64,000 bases of DNA, from assembly GCA_030692355.1 (NCBI GenBank), contig JAUYCF010000088.1, positions 1 to 64,000 of the forward strand, in the 5' to 3' direction. Positions 53,415 to 62,166 of the stretch are shown in pieces. Below the pieces are notes generated by a model. The model saw only the letters and a list, made by a program, of their open reading frames with translations. It was not told the DNA's origin and made no database searches. This DNA is from Thiobacillus sp. (GTDB lineage Bacteria; Pseudomonadota; Gammaproteobacteria; Burkholderiales; Thiobacillaceae). Positions within the stretch are counted from its first letter, which is position 1. Every line of letters begins with the position of its first letter. The position numbers and the translations under genes were made by a program.

Positions 53415-53480
53415 GCACTGCAAGTCGCCTAATGGACAATCCGGGTTTAACTATTCGGCTGGGTTCAAGCCGACTCAATC

Positions 53481-53593
53481 GGCGCAACCGAAATTTCCCA
53501 CCCACAGCCCGCGGCGGAAATCGATGCTTGGCTTTGAGTAGGGTGCACTCCGTGCACCTTCGAACAACGATTGGTGCACGGAGTGCACCCTAC
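53481..53593. repeat. Direct-repeat cassette, copy 2 (REP pair 53538-53593)
   Basis: ggcgcaaccgaaat...cgcggcggaaatcgatgcttggctttga + the same REP pair with identical loop ttcgaacaacgatt. Confidence 0.9.
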
Positions 53594-53618
53594 GCCCTGC
53601 GAATATCGGCGCAGGGCC

Positions 53619-54089
53619 TTACAGCCAGCGCCGCACCCGGGTTTGATACTCGCGGTAGGCGTCGCCGAAGCGGGCGCGCAGGTGCGCTTCCTCGTGGCGG
53701 ATCACGCCATAGCGCAGCATGGCCCAGATCAGCGGCGCGAACAGCAGCGGCCATGCTGTGGCCAGCAGCAGCGACACCCCGGCGAAAATGAACCAGTCGC
53801 CGACATAGATCGGATTGCGGCTGAAGCGGAACGGCCCGCCGGTGCACAGGCTGGAGGCAGCCTTGTAGGGATTGACCGTGGTGCGGTGGCGCCAGAAGGT
53901 CGCCAGCGTCCAGATGAACAGCGCCAGCCCGACACCCACTAGCAGCCAGCCCAGCGGCCGCATTGCTGCGCCCCAATCCAATGGCAGCGCATGAACATTA
54001 CGGTCCAGCCACCAGCCGCCAAGCAGCGCCGCGGCATAGGGCGCGGGTGGCAACACCCGTGTGGCCGGCTTGTGGGAAGGGGAAGCCAT
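53619..54089 (-). CDS. Isoprenylcysteine carboxyl methyltransferase / PEMT-like membrane methyltransferase
   Basis: TFWRHRTTVNPYKAASSLCTGGPFRFSRNPIYVGDWFIFAGVSLL ... RHEEAHLRARFGDAYREYQTRVRRWL. Confidence 0.9.
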   Translation of the reverse strand: MASPSHKPATRVLPPAPYAAALLGGWWLDRNVHALPLDWGAAMRPLGWLLVGVGLALFIWTLATFWRHRTTVNPYKAASSLCTGGPFRFSRNPIYVGDWFIFAGVSLLLATAWPLLFAPLIWAMLRYGVIRHEEAHLRARFGDAYREYQTRVRRWL

Positions 54090-54101
54090 GCGAGAAGCCT
54101 C

Positions 54102-54265
54102 TAGTGTCGTGAATCAGAAATATCGAAACATAAAACGGCGTCTTTTTCCGCATGGCGGCGTTGCTCGTCGTTGCCATAGTCCGGGCTATGTCGCCTCCTC
54201 GCGCCTTGCCCTGCGAAAAAATCCATCCGTTTTATTTGTCCCGCTATTTCTGATTCACGACACTA
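54102..54265. mobile_element. MITE-like element with 21-bp perfect terminal inverted repeats
   Basis: TAGTGTCGTGAATCAGAAATA (54102-54122) and TATTTCTGATTCACGACACTA (54245-54265); no coding capacity; partly palindromic interior. Confidence 0.88.
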
Positions 54266-54907
54266 TCGCAAGTCGGACTGCGCCACCGCGCGCAGGAACT
54301 CGTTGCGCATCTGGTCGCTGTCGCGGAAGCAGCCGGTGAACGCCTGCGTGACGACGCGCTCGTCGCCGCGCCGGTCTTCGCCCAGCAGCAGGCACAGCTG
54401 CTCGGCCTCGACGATGCATGCCGCGCCCAGCGCCAGCCCGTGCGTCACCAGCGCCTCGGCGATGTCGCGCGTCATCCATTCCTGGTAGGTGAAGCGGTGG
54501 CCGATGGCGTCGACCATGCGCGCGATGCGGCCGAAGCCGTGCAGCCGCCCGCCGGGGATGTAGGCCACGTGCGCCACCCCGCGAAACGGCACTAGGTGAT
54601 GCGGGCACACGCCGTGCACCGCGATGCCGCGCACCACCACCATGTCGTTGCCGTCGTCGGCAAAACCCTCGCCCAGCGCGGCGGCGGGGTCGATCGTGTA
54701 ACCGCCGAGCAGGCGGCGCTGCCACAGCTCGCGCACCCGCTCGGCGGTGCGCCCGGTATGCACCGAATCCGGCGCCACCCCGCAGGCGACGAGCATGGCG
54801 TTGACCGCCTGCTCGAACGCCGCCGGGTCGAACGGCCCGGTCTGCGGAATGCCGAGGCTGCCGCCGCCGCGCGGCATGTGACAGTCGTCGTGGTCGCAGT
54901 CGGCCAT
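54263..54907 (-). CDS. folE: GTP cyclohydrolase I
   Basis: GIAVHGVCPHHLVPFRGVAHVAYIPGGRLHGFGRIARMVDAIGHRFTYQEWMTRDIAEAL ... ACIVEAEQLCLLLGEDRRGDERVVTQAFTGCF. Confidence 0.93.
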   Translation of the reverse strand: MADCDHDDCHMPRGGGSLGIPQTGPFDPAAFEQAVNAMLVACGVAPDSVHTGRTAERVRELWQRRLLGGYTIDPAAALGEGFADDGNDMVVVRGIAVHGVCPHHLVPFRGVAHVAYIPGGRLHGFGRIARMVDAIGHRFTYQEWMTRDIAEALVTHGLALGAACIVEAEQLCLLLGEDRRGDERVVTQAFTGCFRDSDQMRNEFLRAVAQSDLR

Positions 54908-55689
54908 TATTTGAGCGTCGCCTTGAGGAACTCCAGCGTGCGCGTCCACGAATCGGTATCGGCCGCGTTGTCGTATTTGAGCGGCAGTCCGAACTGCGCG
55001 GCGTAGCTGTCGGCTTCGCGGTTGGTGAAGGTGTGCTTGACGCCGGGGTAGGCCACGAACATGTAGTCGGCCTTGGCGTTGTCCATTTCGGTCTTGAACG
55101 CCTCGACCTGGGCGGGCGGCACGATGGGGTCGGCCTCACCATGGAAGATGCGCAGCTTGGTCTTGATGTCGCCCGGCTTGACCGATATGTCGGTCGCCAG
55201 CACGCCGTGGTAGCTGACCGCCGATTTCAGCGGCATGCCCGAACGCACCATGTTGAGTACCACGCCGCCGCCGAAGCAGTAGCCCAGCGCGGCGATCTCG
55301 CCCTGCTTCACGTTGGGCTGCTGATCAAGGAAGTTGCGCGCGGCATCGAAGCGCGCGTAGGCCAGCGGCGGATTCTTGTTGACGCTGCCCGCCAGCGCAC
55401 CGGCGTCCTTCGGATTGTCGGCCACCTGGCCGTTGCCGTACATGTCGACCACCAGCGCCACATAGCCCTCGCTTGCCAGCATGCGCGCGCGCTTTCTCGC
55501 GTAGTCATTGGCGCCCCACCATTCGGGAACCACCAGCACGCCCGCGCGTTTGTCTTTGACAGCATCGTCATACGCCAGGTAGCCCTTCATGGCGGTATCG
55601 CCGGCCTGGTACGCGACATCCTTGCCGACCACGGCGGCGAGGGCGGAAGAGGTGAAAAACAACAATGACAGCGCAAGTGCAGTTTTCAT
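54907..55689 (-). CDS. Secreted dienelactone hydrolase-family protein
   Basis: MKTALALSLLFFTSSALAA; VVPEWWGANDYARKRARMLASEGYVALVVDMYG; AALGYCFGGGVVLNM. Confidence 0.93.
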   Translation of the reverse strand: MKTALALSLLFFTSSALAAVVGKDVAYQAGDTAMKGYLAYDDAVKDKRAGVLVVPEWWGANDYARKRARMLASEGYVALVVDMYGNGQVADNPKDAGALAGSVNKNPPLAYARFDAARNFLDQQPNVKQGEIAALGYCFGGGVVLNMVRSGMPLKSAVSYHGVLATDISVKPGDIKTKLRIFHGEADPIVPPAQVEAFKTEMDNAKADYMFVAYPGVKHTFTNREADSYAAQFGLPLKYDNAADTDSWTRTLEFLKATLK

Positions 55690-55856
55690 GGGCGTCTCCG
55701 GGAGTGAGTGATCAAAGGATCGGGGTGCGTGGGTCCAAAAGCATACCGCGCCGGCACACGCAATAACAACCGCATTCCCATAACGGCCATGCGCCCGTGC
55801 TGTGTGCGTCGCCCGGACAGCGTAAACTCGCGGCTCCACCCGCACGCCCGACCGCC

Positions 55857-56579
55857 ATGACCGAACCCATCCGCCTTGCCAAACGCGTCGCCGAACTGCG
55901 CGCCTGCTCGCGCCGCGAAGCCGAGCAGTTCATCGCCGGCGGCTGGGTGCGGGTCGACGGCATCGTGATCGAGGAGCCGCAGTTCCGCGTTACCGACCAG
56001 CGCATCGAAATCGACCCCCGGGCCAACCTTGCACAGGCCGAACCCGTCACGCTGCTGCTGCACAAACCGCCCGGCTATCTCACGATAGAGGGCGACAAGC
56101 CCGCATCGCAGTTGCTCACTCCCACCACCTTGTGGGCCGAAGACCTCTCCGGCCTGCGCCCATTGAAAAAACACTTCGCCCAACTGACTTTATGCGCGCC
56201 GCTGGAAACCGACGCCAGCGGCCTCGTGGTCTTCACCCAGGATTGGCGCGTGGCGCGCAAGCTGACCGAAGACGCCGCCACCCTGGAGCACGAAGTCATC
56301 GTCGAAGTCGCAGGCGAACTCGCCCCCAACGGCCTCAAGCGGCTGAACCGGGGCATCCCTTACCACGGCAAGACCCCGCCCGCCATCAAGGTCAGCTGGC
56401 AAAATGAAACCCGCCTGCGGGTGGCGCTGAAAGGCGCCCAGCCCGGACAGATCGCGCACCTGTGCGAAGCCGTCGGCCTGCAGGTGCTGTCAATGAAGCG
56501 CATCCGCCTCGGCCGCGTCCCGCTGGGGAAGCTGCCGCCCGGGCAGTGGCGCTACCTGTACGAGGATGAGCGGTTTTAG
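55857..56579 (+). CDS. Pseudouridine synthase (RluF/RsuA family)
   Basis: S4-like N-term LAKRVAELRACSRREAEQFIAGGWVRVDG; LETDASGLVVFTQD. Confidence 0.92.
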   Translation: MTEPIRLAKRVAELRACSRREAEQFIAGGWVRVDGIVIEEPQFRVTDQRIEIDPRANLAQAEPVTLLLHKPPGYLTIEGDKPASQLLTPTTLWAEDLSGLRPLKKHFAQLTLCAPLETDASGLVVFTQDWRVARKLTEDAATLEHEVIVEVAGELAPNGLKRLNRGIPYHGKTPPAIKVSWQNETRLRVALKGAQPGQIAHLCEAVGLQVLSMKRIRLGRVPLGKLPPGQWRYLYEDERF

Positions 56580-56817
56580 TAAAAACGACGCGCACCCCGC
56601 ATGATTGAGTAAATCCCTCATCGGCGATGTACAAAACCGCGCACCACCGCCGATATCACGACACCCCGCCTCACGCGCCCGCAACCCGCATCAAAGGGTG
56701 CGTCGGCCGCAAAGCCCTGCATTACGCCAACATCGCAATTGATTCCCGCATAAATCGTTTGCTGGAACGAGTATTGCTGACCATGCAAATCATCGGCAAC
56801 GCCCGCCTAGAGATTGC

Positions 56818-58208
56818 ATGGAAAACTTTTTCACCCAGTTCGCTGATTTCGTTCTGGCATGGCGCTGGCCGTTGCTGCTGGCCGTGGCGGGGATATTTAC
56901 CGTTCAAATTTCACGGGTGCCCGTTGGGCATCGCCGCTATACGGCGGCCATGACCCTGTATTTTTTTCTGCTGATTGTTGCTTTCTGGATCATGAAACCA
57001 ATCAAGAAAGCGCTTTTTGTCGGTTATTACAAGACTCACGGTGGGTTTAATGGTTTGGAACCGGCCCAGATGGAGCTTCTGGCCAAGGAAACCAATATTT
57101 TATTGGCACTCGTAATGGCGCTGATACTGGTTTGGCTGCGCCGGCGTTTCGTAGCCCGCGGGTTTGGCCTGGCGGTCGCTCTGTTATTCGCGGCAGGTCT
57201 GGCGGCAATGATTCCACTCGTGCGCGAACCGGGCGAAGCCTCGGTCTGGGCGCTATATCTCTTTGGTGACGTGTACGTCAGCAGCATGGTCGCCTTGTTT
57301 TTTGCCACCCTGCACGATCACTCAAGCGTGGGCGATGCACGACACATCTATGGACTGATCGGCCTGGGCGGCGTCTTGGGCGGACTCGCCGGCAGCGTTG
57401 CGGGGGGGGACTGGATCGCGCCGTGGGCGTTCCGGGCGTGCTGGGCGTGAGTCTCACCCTGACGCTTTGCGTGGCGGCGATCGGGTGGCTGGTTTCCAGG
57501 AGCACTCCAATTCAGTGCGTCAACGCGGGATCCGGCAAGATAGACACGGAATCAGGCCGCGGCGGGCTGTTCAAGGGCGCACGCGCCATTCTCGATTCCC
57601 GTGCTTTGCTTTTAATCGCCGGCGTGATTCTGCTGTATGAAGTTGCGTCGGTCATCATCGATTATCAATTCACTGCCGCCGTCAGCCGGGCCGTGGACGC
57701 CGCTCAACTCAAACAATATTTCAGCGCGGTCTACACCTTCTCCAATGCCATGGCGGTGCTGGTCCAACTGCTTCTAACGACATGGATCCTGCGCCGCCAC
57801 AGCTTAAAGCTGGCTTTGCTGGTGATGCCCATGGCCATCCTGCTGGGTGAATCCGCCTACCTGATATTTCCCGCTTTGCTCACAGCAAGCCTGCTCAATA
57901 CGGCAGATGGCGCTTTTGCCTATTCCATTCAGCAAACCGCGCGCGAAGCCCTGTATGTGCCCTTGTCTCGAACCGAAAAATACGAAGCCAAAGCCTTCAT
58001 CGACATCGTCTGGCTACGATTTTCCAAGGGTCTGGCTGTGATCCTGAGCCTGGCCTTGAGCCTGTTGATCCCGGATGGAGGAGAAATGCTGCTGGCGGGC
58101 GGGGTCATCCTGCTCGCGCTGGTCTGGCTGGCATTGCTGATCCCGCCCGCCGTTCATGCCGTGCCGCCTCGCCAAAAAACCCACATCCAACCTGTTCCTG
58201 TTGATTGA
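56818..58208 (+). pseudogene. Npt1/ATP-ADP-translocase-like polytopic membrane protein, split by a frameshift at a G8 tract
   Basis: 56818-57450 and 57423-58208 look like N- and C-parts of one transporter; frames change near cGGGGGGGGa (57402-57409). Confidence 0.65.
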
Positions 58209-58213
58209 ACTCC

Positions 58214-60274
58214 ATGAAAACCAAAATGGAAACCAAAATGAAAAAGACGCAAAACAAGATCCGAAAGCTGTTTCCCGGTCTGATTCTGGCGCTCACGACC
58301 AATGCCAGTCTGGCTGTGGACAAGGAGCCGGTTGACCTGGCCCCGGAAGTCCTGACGTCGCCTTACCAGGAAAGCAATCCGGAACAATCTGTCGCATCGT
58401 CAACTTCAACGGTGCCGACGGCGCTTGCCACACCCGGCAGCTTCAATTTGACGCTGGCCGATATCGGCCATCGACAGGGACACTTTTTTGAAGGCGCCTA
58501 TGGCGTGCACAGCAAGGATTTCTTCTTTCCCTTGCCACGAGGAGCGAGCCTTCGACAGGGCTCGCTTCGGGTCCATTTCCGCGCATCGCCCCTGCTAAAC
58601 GCGGCTTCCAGCCTGCGGTTCGCAATCAATGGGAAACCATCCCGACTGCTCAGTCTGGAAAACCGCGAGCAGGCGACCTTTATCGATATTCCGCTGGATC
58701 AGGAAGCGATGCAGCGCGATGCCTTGCAGCTAACCGTCAAGGCGGTGCTGTCACATGGCGAAAACCGCTGTTTTGACGAGCGCCGGCTGGCATTGCATTT
58801 CGTACAGATTTTGCCGCAAACCGCTGTGACCATCGAACTTGATCCCGCAACCAACCTGGCAGCGGCGTGGACTTCGCTCCCCGCCCAGGTAAAAGTGGGG
58901 GTGCCGCAAACCAACAGCCCGTCGGTGACCGCTGCGCTGTTGCAGACAGCGGTTTTGCTGCATGGCATGGGGCGTCAAGTCAGTTTTACCGCCTCCACCC
59001 AAACGGCGGATGTCATGGTGGGGAGCGAAGCCGAATTATCACGCCGTTATCCAGGCGCGCTGCCGCAAGGCCTGGACAAGGACGGCGCACTGGCGCTCAC
59101 GCACGATATCACTGGCAAGCCATTGATTCTGGTCACCGATCGTCTTCTGGCAAGTCCGCTGGCATCCCAGCCGCTTCATTTGGCGGGGCTGCTGCGCGGA
59201 AATCAATACCGCCATGGGCAAGCCGTCTCGCCGGCCAAAAACCGGGAGGTAGTGGACCTGATAGCGGCCGGCCTCGGCGAAACCCAGTATGTCAGCCGCA
59301 ACATCGAATGGAGCATCGACCTGGCCGCACCTCTCACTCCGGCAGACAAGCGTTTGCAGCGTCTGGTGGTCAATATTGTGTCCGCCCCCCAGCCGAAGGA
59401 AGGCCAGCAGCTGCTGCAGGTTTTCCTGAATGGAATATTGCAGGAAGTTCGCCCGCTTGACCGGGATGGCAAACCCCACACGCTGCGTTTTGACCTGGAA
59501 ACGTCAGCACAGCGCACGGGAATCAACAATCTGCGCATCGCGGTGCAACGAACGGATGTGCAAGGCGATTGCCAGGGCGTCTTGTCTGCTTTTCCGGTTC
59601 AGCTATTGCCGGGCACACGGATTGATCTGATCGATGCGGACATCAAACCAGCCAGCTTCAATGATCTGCGTGCTCATTTTGCCAAGGGCGTGGACATTTA
59701 TCTGACGCCTGACAGCCAGGCAAATTTGCTGCGGGAACTCCAGATGGCGGCTTCTGTATTTGCCAACCTGGGGCTTGATGTTACGGAAGATCGGGTTCAT
59801 TTCCTGAAGGCGGGAGAAGCCTTCAAGCCCCAGCATCCCTTTGTTTTAATCGGACGCGGCGTGGCACTGGAGAAAGCGGGGGTCCATCTGGAGCGTGGAC
59901 GGGTCAAGGTGCTGGATGGAAACAACCAACCTTTGCTGGATCTGGACCACCTGCCTGGCGTTGGACTGGCGCAGCTGGTTTCCCAAAGCGGGAAGCTGGG
60001 ATTGTCTTTGCTGACGCCGGCCGGGGGCCCGTTGCCCGCTTCCGGGAAACTGCATCTGGATCGCGACAATGTCGCCTTTATTACGGAACAGGGCGTGGCC
60101 CTCACGCTCGATTCCCGCGAACCCGCCATATCGAAGATAGCGTATCCGGACTATAGCGACTGGCTTGACTGGTTTGCGCAACACCGTTTCTGGGTGATCG
60201 CCCTGGGCTGGATGCTGATCGGCGCCACGATGGTCGGCCTCTATCGCAAAATCCGTGCGCACGGGAAAACCTGA
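58214..60274 (+). CDS. BcsB-like periplasmic polysaccharide synthase subunit
   Basis: signal peptide; FFFPLPRGASLRQGSLRVHFRASPLLNAASSLRFAINGKPSRLLSL ... C-terminal TM WFAQHRFWVIALGWMLIGATMVGLYRK. Confidence 0.82.
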   Translation: MKTKMETKMKKTQNKIRKLFPGLILALTTNASLAVDKEPVDLAPEVLTSPYQESNPEQSVASSTSTVPTALATPGSFNLTLADIGHRQGHFFEGAYGVHSKDFFFPLPRGASLRQGSLRVHFRASPLLNAASSLRFAINGKPSRLLSLENREQATFIDIPLDQEAMQRDALQLTVKAVLSHGENRCFDERRLALHFVQILPQTAVTIELDPATNLAAAWTSLPAQVKVGVPQTNSPSVTAALLQTAVLLHGMGRQVSFTASTQTADVMVGSEAELSRRYPGALPQGLDKDGALALTHDITGKPLILVTDRLLASPLASQPLHLAGLLRGNQYRHGQAVSPAKNREVVDLIAAGLGETQYVSRNIEWSIDLAAPLTPADKRLQRLVVNIVSAPQPKEGQQLLQVFLNGILQEVRPLDRDGKPHTLRFDLETSAQRTGINNLRIAVQRTDVQGDCQGVLSAFPVQLLPGTRIDLIDADIKPASFNDLRAHFAKGVDIYLTPDSQANLLRELQMAASVFANLGLDVTEDRVHFLKAGEAFKPQHPFVLIGRGVALEKAGVHLERGRVKVLDGNNQPLLDLDHLPGVGLAQLVSQSGKLGLSLLTPAGGPLPASGKLHLDRDNVAFITEQGVALTLDSREPAISKIAYPDYSDWLDWFAQHRFWVIALGWMLIGATMVGLYRKIRAHGKT

Positions 60275-62166
60275 TGTCAGCTCAAATTCCCTTTGCAGTC
60301 CCACATGCCAATGCGCACATCGGCGACGCATTGGTTCGGGACGGCCTTTTAAGCCAGGCGCGCCTGGATGAGGCTTTGGCCCTGCAAGCACGCTGGGGAA
60401 CCCGGCTGGGGGACATTCTGCTGGCCAAGGGCTGGGTGCGCGCATACGACTTTTACCGCACGCTGTCTGTCCAGTTCGAACTCCCCTTTGTCGATTTGCT
60501 TAAATCGCCCCCGGACGAAAGCCTGTTCGTCATGGCGGAACTCGATCAGTATGCCCAGTCCCTTTACCTGCCATGGAAGCAGGAAAATGGAAAATTACTG
60601 ATCGCCGTCGCCGATCCCAGCGAGACCATGCTGGCCCAGCTTGAAGACCGATATGGCAAGTCTGTGCGATTCGTCATCACGTCCAAGTTCGACATCATCT
60701 GGAGTGTGCAGCGCGTCGCCAATGCACGCCTCACCGACAAGTCGGTCCTGGAGCTGGCTCGACTACGTCCCGACCAATCCGCCCGGCAGGTGTTTACCGG
60801 CCGACAGATTATCGTCATCGGCGTGCTGGCAACCTTGATATTGACCTGCCTGGTGCTATGGCCCGTCGTGACACTCATCGCCCTCAACGGTTTCCTGTCC
60901 GTTTTCTTCCTGCTCAGCTTCGGCTTGCGTACCGTGCTGACCTGGGTGGGCTCGCATCGCAGCATTGATCTCAAGGTCAGCGATGCCGAGGTCGCAGCAC
61001 TGGAGGACCATGATTTGCCGGTTTACACCATTCTGGTACCCATGTACAAAGAACCGGACACCTTGCCCATCCTCAGCTCGGCGTTGCGGCGTATGGATTA
61101 CCCCCTGTCCAAGCTGGATGTGAAGCTGGTACTTGAAGAGGACGACATAGAAACCATACAGGCAGCAAAAGATCTTGGCCTGGAAGGCATTTTCGAAATC
61201 ATCCGGGTGCCCCACTCACAACCCAGAACCAAACCCAAGGCCTGCAACTACGCGCTCAATTTCGCGCGCGGCGAGTTGCTGACCATCTACGATGCCGAAG
61301 ACAAACCCGAGCCGGATCAACTCAAAAAAGCCGTCATCGCGTTTCGCAAGGCGCCAGACAATGTGGCCTGTATTCAAGCTCGCCTAAATTATTTCAACTC
61401 CACTGAAAACTGGCTCACCCGCATGTTCACGCTGGAGTATTCCCTCTGGTTTGATTTTTACCTGCCTGCGCTGGAAGCCTTGAAGATTCCCATTCCGCTA
61501 GGCGGCACCTCCAACCACTTCAAGATGGACGTGCTACGGGAGGCCAATGCCTGGGATCCCTTCAACGTCACGGAAGATGCCGATCTGGGCGTGCGGCTCA
61601 CCCAGCGCGGTTATCGCGTGGGCGTGGCCAACTCGACCACCTTCGAAGAGGCCAACAGTCACGTTGGCAATTGGATCCGCCAGCGTTCGCGCTGGTTCAA
61701 GGGATACATGCAAACCTATCTGGTCCACATGCGCAAACCTGTCGAGCTTTACCGCTCACTGGGCCATACGGGCTTCTGGGGTTTCCAGTTCTTTGTCGGC
61801 GGCAACATTCTCACCGCCCTTTCCCTGCCCTTTATGCTGGTCATGTTCGCTTACTGGCTTGCGACGCGCTGGAGCGGATTTGACATTATTTTTCCACCTG
61901 TTGTGCTGTATATCAGCTTGTTCAACCTGATTATCGGAAATGGATTTTTTGTCTATCTCAACATGCTCGGGGCATTCAAGCGCCACAACTTTCACCTTAT
62001 GCCCTATGCCCTGACCGTACCCGCTTACTGGTTGCTGATGACGGTGGCCGCCTACAAAGGTCTCTGGCAGCTGATACACAACCCTTTCTTCTGGGAAAAA
62101 ACCACTCATGGCTTATCCCAATTCAAACACGATGACATCGATCTACATCGCCAGCCGCAAGCCTAG
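60274..62166 (+). CDS. Family 2 processive-type glycosyltransferase with N-terminal MshEN (c-di-GMP-binding) domain
   Basis: tandem 24-residue motifs HIGDALVRDGLLSQARLDEALALQ and RLGDILLAKGWVRAYDFYRTLSVQ; GT motifs DAED, TEDADLGVRL, QRSRWFKGYMQT. Confidence 0.88.
   Translation: MSAQIPFAVPHANAHIGDALVRDGLLSQARLDEALALQARWGTRLGDILLAKGWVRAYDFYRTLSVQFELPFVDLLKSPPDESLFVMAELDQYAQSLYLPWKQENGKLLIAVADPSETMLAQLEDRYGKSVRFVITSKFDIIWSVQRVANARLTDKSVLELARLRPDQSARQVFTGRQIIVIGVLATLILTCLVLWPVVTLIALNGFLSVFFLLSFGLRTVLTWVGSHRSIDLKVSDAEVAALEDHDLPVYTILVPMYKEPDTLPILSSALRRMDYPLSKLDVKLVLEEDDIETIQAAKDLGLEGIFEIIRVPHSQPRTKPKACNYALNFARGELLTIYDAEDKPEPDQLKKAVIAFRKAPDNVACIQARLNYFNSTENWLTRMFTLEYSLWFDFYLPALEALKIPIPLGGTSNHFKMDVLREANAWDPFNVTEDADLGVRLTQRGYRVGVANSTTFEEANSHVGNWIRQRSRWFKGYMQTYLVHMRKPVELYRSLGHTGFWGFQFFVGGNILTALSLPFMLVMFAYWLATRWSGFDIIFPPVVLYISLFNLIIGNGFFVYLNMLGAFKRHNFHLMPYALTVPAYWLLMTVAAYKGLWQLIHNPFFWEKTTHGLSQFKHDDIDLHRQPQA

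Noticed and set aside
56590-56817. ORF 56627-56953 before the EPS operon considered as a leader gene
   Set aside because: Out of frame with, and overlapping, the better-supported 56818 gene; no recognisable domain.
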